The notes: generated from the letters alone by a model not told the origin. Positions 1 to 6,454 are shown, numbered from the stretch's first letter. The stretch is 8,398 bases of DNA from Lachnospiraceae bacterium (GCA_017561985.1 JAFZAZ010000016.1:1-8398), one strand, 5' to 3'. Program-made: numbers and translations.

Positions 1-82
1 CCCCGTAATTCTGTGACCGGATGATCCGCATCACGTCTTCCTCCGACAGCATTCTTTCTTTGATCTTCATTTCTCTGAACAT
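1..82 (-). CDS. Probable pyridoxamine 5'-phosphate oxidase-like (NimA-family) flavoprotein, N-terminus only
   Basis: This is a partial gene running off the left edge; only 27 codons are present. The peptide begins MFREMKIKERMLSEEDVMRI, and the MFREM-x-x-K-x-x-x-LSEE pattern resembles the N-terminus of 5-nitroimidazole-resistance (NimA-like) members of the PNPOx-like split-barrel fold. Members of that group bind FMN or haem-like cofactors as small cytosolic dimers. The ATG at 80-82 is chosen because a GGAG core (91-94, within AAAAGGAG at 91-98) sits 8 nt upstream. An internal ATG at 68-70 has no comparable site. The gene follows the operon terminator at 246-284 and has its own candidate promoter, so it is probably independent of the fructan operon. 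The family call rests on a short N-terminal signature only; the flavin-binding region is outside the window. Confidence 0.6.
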   Translation of the reverse strand, partial: MFREMKIKERMLSEEDVMRIIRSQNYG

Positions 83-116
83 GACCTGTTCTCCTTTTGT
101 TCCGATCATTATTAAC

Positions 117-145
117 AGTATACCGCTTTTTGCGCGGCGCCGCAA
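117..145 (-). promoter_or_regulatory. Candidate sigma-A promoter for the NimA-like gene
   Basis: On the minus strand, TATACT (117-122) is preceded by a 17-bp spacer and TTGCGG (140-145). The -10 has five of six consensus bases; the -35 has only the TTG. The start site would fall near 110, giving a leader of about 28 nt that contains the Shine-Dalgarno site. A small hairpin (CGCCG at 150-154, CGGCG at 160-164) lies just upstream. Confidence 0.5.
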
Positions 146-245
146 GGTCCGCCGCGAAACGGCGTGCAGCTGGAACCTGCCTGAAAACAAACAGAGACCG
201 GCCCTTTCGCGCCGAACCGGTATCTTGCCGTCCTGTACGCAAATC

Positions 246-284
246 AAAAGCCGAAGGCGCGACATGCGCAGCGCTTCGGCTTTT
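246..284 (-). terminator. Intrinsic terminator of the fructan operon, possibly bidirectional
   Basis: An 11-bp perfect stem is formed by AAAAGCCGAAG (246-256) and CTTCGGCTTTT (274-284), and the loop region contains a further GCGC/GCGC pairing. It starts 18 nt beyond the TGA of the ATPase gene (303-305). The T residues of the stem end and the following GATTTG supply the U-rich end on the minus strand. A run of five T (281-285) does the same on the plus strand, so it could stop transcription both ways. Confidence 0.8.
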
Positions 285-302
285 TCAGGAAAAGGAGGAA
301 AA

Positions 303-1487
303 TCAGAATTCGAGGTTTTTATCGGTTTCTTTGGAGAAGATGTGCGCGACATTGCCCCTAAAGGAGAAGCGCACGGGATCGCCCATACGGAAATTGCCCT
401 TCATGTCGACCGTCGGAACGATGATGATGACGTCGCGGCCTTCCGCCGTGATATGCAGATGGACCGAGGAACCCATCATTTCCGCAACGTCTACCGTCCC
501 GGCGACACCGCCGTTTTCGTCGAGGTCCGTATGTTCGGGACGAACGCCGAGCGTGACGTCCTGCGGTTCGACGCTGTTTGCACGGAGACGTTCCTGCTTA
601 TCCTCGGAAAGCTCGACCTTTTCATCGGCGAGTTCGACAAAGTACTTGCCGTTCTCAAGAACGAGCTTCGCGTCGAAGAAGTTCATGACGGGCATGCCGA
701 TGAAGCCCGCGACGAACAGGTTCGCCGGATGGTTGAATACATCCTGCGGCGTGCCGATCTGCTGTACATAACCGTCGCGCATGATGACGATGCGATCGCC
801 CAAGGTCATTGCCTCGGTCTGATCGTGCGTGACATAGATGAACGTCGTGTCGATGCGCTCACGCAGTTTTAGGATCTCTGCGCGCATCTCGTTTCTGAGC
901 TTTGCGTCGAGGTTCGAAAGCGGCTCGTCCATCAGCATGACTTTCGGCGCGCGGACGATGGCGCGACCGATTGCGACACGCTGCCGCTGACCGCCGGAAA
1001 GCGCTTTCGGCTTGCGATCGAGGTATTGCGTGATGTCGAGGATCTCCGCCGCCTGACGGACCTTCTGTTCGATCTCCGCCTTGGGAACATGACGCAGTTT
1101 CAATGCGAACGCCATGTTCTCACGCACGGTCATGTGCGGATACAGCGCATAGCTCTGGAAGACCATCGCGATGTCGCGGTCTTTCGGTGCGACGTCGTTC
1201 ACGAGTTTGCCGTCGATATACAGTTCGCCGTCGGAAATGTCTTCGAGCCCGGCAACCATTCTGAGCGTCGTGGATTTGCCACAGCCGGACGGACCGACCA
1301 GCACGATGAACTCCTTGTCGGCGATGTCCAGATTGAACTCCTGCACTGCGACGACGCCTTCATCGGTGATTTGCAGATTGATCTTTTTCTTTTCGGGTTC
1401 GTTCGCTTTCTTTTTCTTGCTTCTCTTCTGTTCGCCGGAAACAAAGGGATAGACCTTCTTGAGATTAACGAGTCTTACTTCTGACAT
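303..1487 (-). CDS. ugpC: Carbohydrate ABC importer ATPase, MsmK/UgpC (CUT1) family
   Basis: Cytoplasmic ATPase that would energise a CUT1-type sugar importer as a dimer (394 aa from this start). Visible motifs are Walker A GPSGCGKST (65-73), Q-loop Gln111, signature LSGGQ (163-167), Walker B ending MDEP (186-189), D-loop SNLD (191-194) and switch His221. A C-terminal TOBE/MOBE-like regulatory domain covers about 240-394 and includes GVRPEH. A lysine-rich insert of about 25 residues (about 16-40) separates the first strand from VAVQEFNLDI. The ATG at 1485-1487 is chosen because MSEVRLVNLKKVY matches the usual family N-terminus, but its Shine-Dalgarno is poor. The frame is open back to 1658, and an ATG at 1559 with GGAG 10 nt upstream is an alternative (418 aa). 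No permease or binding protein accompanies it, as with multitask MsmK/MsiK ATPases, so the symbol denotes family rather than substrate. Confidence 0.93.
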   Translation of the reverse strand: MSEVRLVNLKKVYPFVSGEQKRSKKKKANEPEKKKINLQITDEGVVAVQEFNLDIADKEFIVLVGPSGCGKSTTLRMVAGLEDISDGELYIDGKLVNDVAPKDRDIAMVFQSYALYPHMTVRENMAFALKLRHVPKAEIEQKVRQAAEILDITQYLDRKPKALSGGQRQRVAIGRAIVRAPKVMLMDEPLSNLDAKLRNEMRAEILKLRERIDTTFIYVTHDQTEAMTLGDRIVIMRDGYVQQIGTPQDVFNHPANLFVAGFIGMPVMNFFDAKLVLENGKYFVELADEKVELSEDKQERLRANSVEPQDVTLGVRPEHTDLDENGGVAGTVDVAEMMGSSVHLHITAEGRDVIIIVPTVDMKGNFRMGDPVRFSFRGNVAHIFSKETDKNLEF

Positions 1488-1670
1488 ATGCTTTGGCTCA
1501 AGACGTTTGACATCCGCCTGAAACGTCCTCGCAGCCGCCGGAAAATGTGCGGTCTGCATTACGGCAGGTCTCCACACTGCCGCACCCCGAGCCGGGGGAA
1601 TGAATCTCCTTTCTTGATATGAAACGGAACGAGAGGAAGTGGAGTCGTGCCGTCCCATCGGGATGATTAT
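1488..1670 (-). other. Gap between the GH32 and ATPase genes, with hairpins and orphan Shine-Dalgarno-like sites
   Basis: These 183 nt separate the GH32 stop from the conserved ATPase start and stay open in the ATPase frame. They contain a perfect purine-rich site AAGAAAGGAG (1606-1615) with no ATG, GTG or TTG at a useful distance; only an in-frame ATT (1599-1601) follows it. There are also two short inverted repeats: CGGCAG/CTGCCG (1562-1567 and 1577-1582) and CCCCG/CGGGG (1585-1589 and 1593-1597). Neither hairpin is followed by a T run, so neither looks like a terminator. I see no convincing promoter on the minus strand here. Confidence 0.5.
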
Positions 1671-4037
1671 TTAGTCGAAAATACTGCTCATGGATGCCAC
1701 ATACAGTTCGGTGATCTTCACGTCGCCGGCGGCAAACAGTTCGATTGCCTTGGAATCTTTTTGTTCGGGATAGGCACGGATCGAGATCGCCTTGTAATCG
1801 TTGAAGAACCCTTCCACAAGGGAGCGGTCGATATAGATCTCCATCGTAATCGTGCCGTTTTCGTTCGGCAACACGCCGGAAACAGCTTTCGCCTTGGCGC
1901 CTTCGCCCTTATTCTCAGTCGAGCCGTTGATCAGCTCGTTTGCAACGTCGTAATAGAGTTTCGTTTCATCCCACTTGCCGCCTTTGAGCATGGTAATGCC
2001 GAACTCCTGTGCGTTTGAGACGTCCGCAACGATGCGGATATACAGCATATCGTCTGTGACATTGTTCAATGCCGCGTTGGCGTCTGCAAGAGAGATGTTC
2101 TTTTGATCGATCCAGACCTTGTCCTCGAGCGTGTGGAGCGTTTCGATCGGTTCGATGCAGAGATCGGTACCGTCGTCATTCAACCAGATATGACGGGCAA
2201 GACCCACCGTATGTGCCCAACCGGACGCACCCTGCTCGGCAGCGCCTCGCTGATCCTGCATGATGGAGAACATATAGATCTCACCGCTTTGCGGATCGAC
2301 GATGCAGCTCGGTCCCGTGAACACATTCGCGCCGTAATCGAGCAGATGCGGTTCGCCTTGGAACGCTTCGTCCGGCGTGAATTTGCCCGTTTCAAGATCA
2401 AAATCGCCAAGCCAGTAATAGACCTTGTTGTCCGCAATGCTCGCAGGCGCAGGGGAGATCTCAAAGAAGTACTTTGTGATCGTGCCCGCTTCGTTGGTTA
2501 CCGGCAGAATGATCGGCAGCTCCCAGGACGTGCCGTACAGCGCGCTTTGGTTCTGCATCTCATAGACCGGACCGCGATACTGCCAGTTCATCTCGACGTG
2601 ATCGCCCTTAAGTTCCAGTGTATCGGTCGTGTACAGCAGCGCCGTACCGCCCTTCGACGACGTCGAGCCGGAGCAGACGAGCATACACCAGGTGTCGCCC
2701 TCTTTCCAGATGTGCGGATCGCGGAATTCGCCGGGTCTGCCTTGTCCCTGCTGCTGAATCAGCGCAAGCTCTTTGCCAACGACCCATTCAGTCAGTTCCG
2801 GATCGTTTGTGTCTGCAGGCCATGCGACGCCGATGTTCTGATTCGAGATCAGACCCGGCGTATCACGGAAGCTGTCGTTGCCCGCCGTGAAGAACAGCAG
2901 CGGAATTCCGTTTTTATCGAGCGTTGCGCCGCCGGACCAGACGCCGTCAGGAACGACGGAATCCTCGGTGGGCGTGATCGCTTCCTTTACGGGCTTCCAG
3001 TTGACCATATCGGGACTCACAAGATGTCCCCAGCAAATGTTGCGCCAGTAGGAACCGGTCATGTTCGCCTGGTAGAACAGGTGGTACACGCCGTTGTAAT
3101 ATACCGGTGCGTGCGGTTCATTCATCCAGAACTGATATGGACCGCCGTGGAACTGTGTACGGGTATAGTCGTCACCGAGAATGTTCTGAAGCCAGATCTC
3201 GGAGAATTCGATCTCCGGCACGTTGACGCTCTTATAGTAGTCTGCGATCTCCTGTTCGGAAAGCGCGACGCCGTAGAGCTTGACCTCGTCGATGTAGCCG
3301 CTTGCAACATTCAGAAAGCCCGCAGTAAGCCGTTCCGCATCCGTGTTGCGTCCGACGACCAGCGCTGTCCGCTTGGCGGGAGAAATCTCTGCATCCTTCG
3401 GCACGGAGCGCGAACCGATCATTTCTCCGTTCAGATAGAGCGCCATTTCGCCTGCTTCCGCATCAAACGTTGCGGTCACAAGGTTCCATGCGTATTTTTG
3501 CAGATTGTCGCCGTTCGACCATACAGTCAGCCAGTCGTCTCCGATGCCAACCTGAAACGTCAAACGTCCAAAGCGTTCATAACCGAGCAGGAAGCCCTGC
3601 TTATTCGCCTTGTTCGCCTGGCTGATGATGCCGGTCGGGGAATCGTTGCCGTTGTCGGCGCCGTTCGGATCGTCCCACTCGAAAGTGCGCGGTGCGATCC
3701 ATGCCTGCACAGTCAGCGCTTTGCCGGAAACGGTGATGTCGTTGCGGTTGTACTGCACATAGGTGGATGTACCGTCCAATAGCAGGCAGCCGCCGCTGAT
3801 GCCGTCTTGCCGCCATTGCGGGTCCTGATCGTCCATGTACGCCGCACCATGAAATGCGTAGTTCATATCGGTATCGGGAACATTGCCTGCGGCATCCTTC
3901 ACCGTCAGACCTTCACCTTCATCGAATTTGAGATAAAGGAGCAGATCCTTTTGATGCTTGTCTTTGCCCCCGCCGGCGCAGGCGGTCAATAAGACCGCCG
4001 CCAGCAGGATCGTACAAATGGTAAGGAACTTTTTCAT
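1671..4037 (-). CDS. Lipid-anchored LamG-GH32 fructan hydrolase (beta-fructosidase/levanase-like)
   Basis: Predicted surface lipoprotein that hydrolyses fructosyl linkages in fructans or sucrose-type sugars (788 aa). A signal peptide ends in lipobox LTAC with lipidated Cys20. A LamG/concanavalin-like beta-sandwich, probably carbohydrate-binding, spans about 30-270. The GH32 five-bladed propeller spans about 294-625 and carries WMNEPHAP (304-311), WSGG (367-370), FRDP (438-441) and WELP (505-508). The C-terminal GH32 beta-sandwich (about 640-788) has D-R-S-x-V-E (737-742) and a later SIRAYP. By family knowledge the roles are nucleophile in the first motif, transition-state stabiliser Asp440 and acid/base Glu506. 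Unusually, the nucleophile position is Glu307 instead of Asp, and the usual EC acid/base motif is EL. The ATG at 4035-4037 has AGGGAGGG just upstream and lies 24 nt after the preceding stop, so the two genes are co-transcribed. Exact substrate (levan, inulin or oligosaccharide) cannot be read from sequence. Confidence 0.92.
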   Translation of the reverse strand: MKKFLTICTILLAAVLLTACAGGGKDKHQKDLLLYLKFDEGEGLTVKDAAGNVPDTDMNYAFHGAAYMDDQDPQWRQDGISGGCLLLDGTSTYVQYNRNDITVSGKALTVQAWIAPRTFEWDDPNGADNGNDSPTGIISQANKANKQGFLLGYERFGRLTFQVGIGDDWLTVWSNGDNLQKYAWNLVTATFDAEAGEMALYLNGEMIGSRSVPKDAEISPAKRTALVVGRNTDAERLTAGFLNVASGYIDEVKLYGVALSEQEIADYYKSVNVPEIEFSEIWLQNILGDDYTRTQFHGGPYQFWMNEPHAPVYYNGVYHLFYQANMTGSYWRNICWGHLVSPDMVNWKPVKEAITPTEDSVVPDGVWSGGATLDKNGIPLLFFTAGNDSFRDTPGLISNQNIGVAWPADTNDPELTEWVVGKELALIQQQGQGRPGEFRDPHIWKEGDTWCMLVCSGSTSSKGGTALLYTTDTLELKGDHVEMNWQYRGPVYEMQNQSALYGTSWELPIILPVTNEAGTITKYFFEISPAPASIADNKVYYWLGDFDLETGKFTPDEAFQGEPHLLDYGANVFTGPSCIVDPQSGEIYMFSIMQDQRGAAEQGASGWAHTVGLARHIWLNDDGTDLCIEPIETLHTLEDKVWIDQKNISLADANAALNNVTDDMLYIRIVADVSNAQEFGITMLKGGKWDETKLYYDVANELINGSTENKGEGAKAKAVSGVLPNENGTITMEIYIDRSLVEGFFNDYKAISIRAYPEQKDSKAIELFAAGDVKITELYVASMSSIFD

Positions 4038-4061
4038 AAGCCCTCCCTGGGGGTTCAGTGT

Positions 4062-6245
4062 TTATGCGAGATTCTCCGCAAGCTGCCACGGAATCTGGAC
4101 TTCGCCCGCCTGATTGCCGTCCATGACGGTTTCAAAGTTGTTTGCGTAGTCCGGTGCTTCCTCATAGAAGGTCACGATTTCATCGAAGAAGGCATGCGCC
4201 CAGCCGCCCTCAATCACTTCGTCGTGTAGCTCGATGTACAGCTCCTCGCCGATGTATGCGGAAAGATCCATGACATAGGTGCCCATGTCAGCCCAGTGAC
4301 CGCCCTGTGCGAGGGACGGGAAGTTCTGGTCCGCAAAGCGGTTCTGCTTATAGTAGCCGATCAGCGTGCCGTCCGCTTTGAAGACCTTGACCGCGGCTGC
4401 CGCTGCGCCCATACGGACGGAGATGAATCCGGAGCCGGAGAGCGTGAAGTTCGTCGAGCGAATCGCCCACGGATCAGGTTCGCCGATACCGGTGTTCCAG
4501 CCGTCGAGGTGGAATTCGCCCGCCTGGTTGTACGGAAGCGCTTCGCCCCAGTAGGTTTCTGCGGAAATGACGCCAGGATACTGACCTTCGACTTTCTGCC
4601 ATGCGTCGGTCAGGATCGTCCAGCCCGCAAGGTTTCCGCTCTCAAAGCCGCCGTTAGCGATTTCATTATGATCCGCCATCGCGACCACGGTAATCTTAGC
4701 TTCCACCGTCTTGCCGTCCTTCTCAGCGCCGTAGAATACATTGTAGAAACCCGGCGCGCTCATGTCGAACGCATCGAATCCCTCGGTCGTTTCATTTCCT
4801 TCAAACTCGACCTTGGTAATCGCAACCGGAACATCCTCGCTGCCGAACGCTGCCTTCGCGTCCGCAACGTATGCGGTGAGGTCGACTGTGCCGCAGTCGA
4901 CGACCTGATTGTCCGCATACGCAGTCATCGTCAGGGATTGAAGCGGTACGGGGTACGGATAGTTGGTGTAGTAGTTTCTGAGCGAGGTCAGATCGTCGTA
5001 GGAAGCGGAGGTGTAGGTCTCGTTTTGGATCTTCTCCATCTGCTCGACTTCGAGCGCCGCGACTTCGTCCTTCGTGAGCGAAACGCGGAAGTCATCGACG
5101 TTGATGAACGCGAATCCGCCGTTACTGCCGTCATTTGCGTCAACGACCTTCATGTAGCAGACTCTGCCGATAAATTCGCTTGCATCCATGTAGTAGCGGA
5201 GCAGCGTAAGCGCAAGCGCCGGATCGGAGAAGTACGTGTTTTCCTGCTTGATCAGCTCTTCGTCCGTGTTGCCGTCACACAGTGCAACATAGGAGCCGCC
5301 GTTGCCGGAGCCCATCATGAAGGTGATGAAGCCGTCGCCGCCGAGCGTAAACTTGGTGGAACGGATCGCGCCGGTCAGAGATTCCTGAATCGCGCCGTTG
5401 TTGGAGCCATCGAGGTAGTATTCACCTTCGCCGTATACCATACGGTCGGTCCAGTAGTACTGCGAGGTCGGAACGATCGCCGCACGGGTAAGTGCGGTAC
5501 CGTCCAAGAGCAGCCAGCCGGTAAGGTCTCCGGTCTCAAAGCCGCCGTTGACAATTGCGTTGGAGGTCTCATCCTCTTCGAACGGTCTCGGACCGTAGTC
5601 TGCAAATTGACGGTCATGCTCCGCCTTTGCGGCGTCAACTTCCGCCGCATCCTTGCAGACCTTGAATGCATCGAGGTTCAGCCAGGAGCAGTCGTTGCCG
5701 TCGTCGTTGTCGGTGACCACGATGTAAATCGTCTTGCCGATATAGGCAGAAAGATCCACGACCTTCGTCATCAGATGATCGGTGATGTATACGCCGTCGC
5801 AATCGTCGTTCGTGACGTGCGCGATCGCCTTGTCATTGCCCTGCTCAAAGAATTCAACATAACACTTTTCAGTGTCCTTGCCGCCGCCCATCTTGAACGT
5901 GATAAAGCCGTTGCCGCCAAGCTTGAACGGATCGGAGGTCAGCGTGCCGCGCATGGCGGGGTTGCCGCCGACAGTGCCTGCAAAGAAGTACGTGCCGCTC
6001 TTCTCGATCGGAGCGCCGCTGATCTTCTCCGCATCGGTGACTCCGCGGAAGTTGAAAGCCGCATCCTTACGGGTCCAGCCGACCCACTGACCGGATGCCA
6101 CGTCTTCAAAATCGCCGTTTACGATGTCGTCCGCCACTGCGACTTCGGGCTTGTCGCTGCCAGCATTACCGGAGCAGGCAAACACGCTGAAGACCATCAG
6201 GACAACAAGCATAACAGCAAACAAACGATGAAGATTTGTTTTCAT
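4062..6245 (-). CDS. Surface lipoprotein with three repeated carbohydrate-binding-like beta-sandwich modules and an Ig-like domain
   Basis: Non-enzymatic lipoprotein of 727 aa, probably displayed on the outer face of the membrane to bind polysaccharide. The signal peptide ends VFAC with Cys24 as the lipidation site. Three homologous modules lie at about 41-197, 230-389 and 528-696. Each opens with NG(D/G)FE followed by GW, continues with an A-(I/M)-R-(S/G)-T strand then LGG-x-GFI, and ends with a Y(I/M)DLS-YIG-like strand and a D(D/E)-x-(V/F) motif. An Ig-like beta domain (about 434-524) sits between modules 2 and 3. No catalytic motif is recognised. As the first gene after the operon promoter and 24 nt before the GH32 gene, it is probably the glycan-capture partner of that enzyme. 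The ATG at 6243-6245 is preferred over an in-frame TTG at 6266 because GAGAGGG (6253-6259) lies 7 nt upstream and the signal peptide then starts normally. I know no named gene for it. Confidence 0.85.
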   Translation of the reverse strand: MKTNLHRLFAVMLVVLMVFSVFACSGNAGSDKPEVAVADDIVNGDFEDVASGQWVGWTRKDAAFNFRGVTDAEKISGAPIEKSGTYFFAGTVGGNPAMRGTLTSDPFKLGGNGFITFKMGGGKDTEKCYVEFFEQGNDKAIAHVTNDDCDGVYITDHLMTKVVDLSAYIGKTIYIVVTDNDDGNDCSWLNLDAFKVCKDAAEVDAAKAEHDRQFADYGPRPFEEDETSNAIVNGGFETGDLTGWLLLDGTALTRAAIVPTSQYYWTDRMVYGEGEYYLDGSNNGAIQESLTGAIRSTKFTLGGDGFITFMMGSGNGGSYVALCDGNTDEELIKQENTYFSDPALALTLLRYYMDASEFIGRVCYMKVVDANDGSNGGFAFINVDDFRVSLTKDEVAALEVEQMEKIQNETYTSASYDDLTSLRNYYTNYPYPVPLQSLTMTAYADNQVVDCGTVDLTAYVADAKAAFGSEDVPVAITKVEFEGNETTEGFDAFDMSAPGFYNVFYGAEKDGKTVEAKITVVAMADHNEIANGGFESGNLAGWTILTDAWQKVEGQYPGVISAETYWGEALPYNQAGEFHLDGWNTGIGEPDPWAIRSTNFTLSGSGFISVRMGAAAAAVKVFKADGTLIGYYKQNRFADQNFPSLAQGGHWADMGTYVMDLSAYIGEELYIELHDEVIEGGWAHAFFDEIVTFYEEAPDYANNFETVMDGNQAGEVQIPWQLAENLA
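4158..6125 (-). repeat. Three diverged protein-level repeat modules within the lipoprotein gene
   Basis: The modules occupy roughly 5655-6125, 5079-5558 and 4158-4664. Shared landmarks are NGDFE/NGGFE/NGGFE at the start, then MRGTLTSDPFKLGGNGFI, IRSTKFTLGGDGFI and IRSTNFTLSGSGFI in the core, and VDLSAYIG, MDASEFIG and MDLSAYIG near the end. Similarity is clear in protein but not at DNA level, implying old duplication rather than recent expansion. Confidence 0.8.
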
Positions 6246-6250
6246 AGATA

Positions 6251-6260
6251 ATCCCTCTCT
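6251..6260 (-). promoter_or_regulatory. Shine-Dalgarno site deciding the lipoprotein start
   Basis: The minus-strand sequence AGAGAGGGAT places GAGAGGG 7 nt before the ATG at 6243-6245. It lies inside the longer TTG-initiated reading frame, so that upstream TTG (6264-6266) is unlikely to be the start. Confidence 0.75.
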
Positions 6261-6271
6261 ATTCAATTCTG

Positions 6272-6345
6272 TTTAGAATGGTACGATTCTCCGCATTTTT
6301 GGTGAGCATGCGGGACGACTGGTGGTTTTAGAATGGTTTTAGATG
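6272..6345. repeat. Short direct repeats in the fructan-operon leader
   Basis: On the plus strand GGTTTTAGAAT (6324-6334) is followed immediately by GGTTTTAGATG (6335-6345), an 11-bp period sharing nine identical leading bases. An 11-bp copy TTTAGAATGGT at 6272-6282 matches 6327-6337 exactly. All lie downstream of the predicted +1 and next to the LacI-like operator, so they could act as DNA sites or in the leader RNA. Function is unknown. Confidence 0.6.
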
Positions 6346-6361
6346 CGTGTAACGTTTCACG
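6346..6361. promoter_or_regulatory. LacI-family-type operator
   Basis: CGTGTAACGTTTCACG is a 16-bp palindrome with a central CG and one mismatched pair. The inner TGTAACGTTTCA matches the TG-N-AACGTT-N-CA style of LacI/GalR operators. It lies at about +9 to +24 of the predicted transcript, a position suited to repression. No regulator gene is in the window, so the cognate protein, probably a sugar-responsive repressor, is inferred. Confidence 0.65.
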
Positions 6362-6362
6362 G

Positions 6363-6376
6363 TTATCACGCTTTCA
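6363..6376 (-). promoter_or_regulatory. Candidate cre (CcpA catabolite-repression) site
   Basis: Minus-strand TGAAAGCGTGATAA fits the degenerate cre consensus TGWAARCGYTWNCW at 12 of 14 positions, with a perfect TGAAAGCG left half. It shares a base with the -10 and covers the expected +1, where CcpA binding would block initiation. CcpA is typical of Bacillota, but only the site is seen here. Confidence 0.45.
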
Positions 6377-6404
6377 GTATAGCAGGCGAACCTGTGCCTG
6401 TCAA
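6376..6404 (-). promoter_or_regulatory. Strong sigma-A promoter of the fructan operon
   Basis: On the minus strand, TTGACA (6399-6404) is a perfect -35, followed by exactly 17 bp and TATACT (6376-6381). Upstream, about 6401-6430 is A/T-rich and could act as an UP element. The start site would be near 6369, giving a leader of about 124 nt to the ATG at 6245. An inverted repeat CAGGC/GCCTG (6383-6387 and 6396-6400) occupies the spacer. Confidence 0.85.
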
Positions 6405-6454
6405 TATAATATTTATAAAAATACGTTGTTTTCATCGTTTCTGCTGTTGATATT

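Noticed and set aside
1507..1512. TTGACA on the plus strand as a promoter
   Set aside because: No -10-like hexamer lies 16-18 bp downstream and there is no plus-strand gene to serve.
1562..1597. Two hairpins as a possible terminator between GH32 and the ATPase
   Set aside because: Stems are only 5-6 bp and no T run follows on the minus strand.
1488..1658. N-terminal extension of the ATPase to the ATG at 1658
   Set aside because: No ribosome site precedes 1658 and the extra residues look like translated non-coding sequence; the family start is MSEVRL. Shorter extension from 1559 is kept as an alternative.
2103..3782. Long plus-strand open frame (559 codons) opposite the GH32 gene
   Set aside because: Antisense shadow of a gene with clear GH32 and LamG motifs; the product shows no family features.
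4296..6251. Long plus-strand open frame (651 codons) opposite the triple-module lipoprotein
   Set aside because: It is antisense to a well-supported gene, has a low-complexity Arg/Val-rich product without recognisable domains or ribosome site, and reflects the codon bias of the real gene.
6246..6266. TTG start for the triple-module lipoprotein at 6266
   Set aside because: The GAGAGGG site lies inside this extension and the signal peptide begins properly at the ATG at 6245.
6291..6313. CCGCAT/ATGCGG hairpin in the operon leader as a riboswitch or attenuator
   Set aside because: A single 6-bp stem with an 11-nt loop and no alternative structure or T run; too weak to call.
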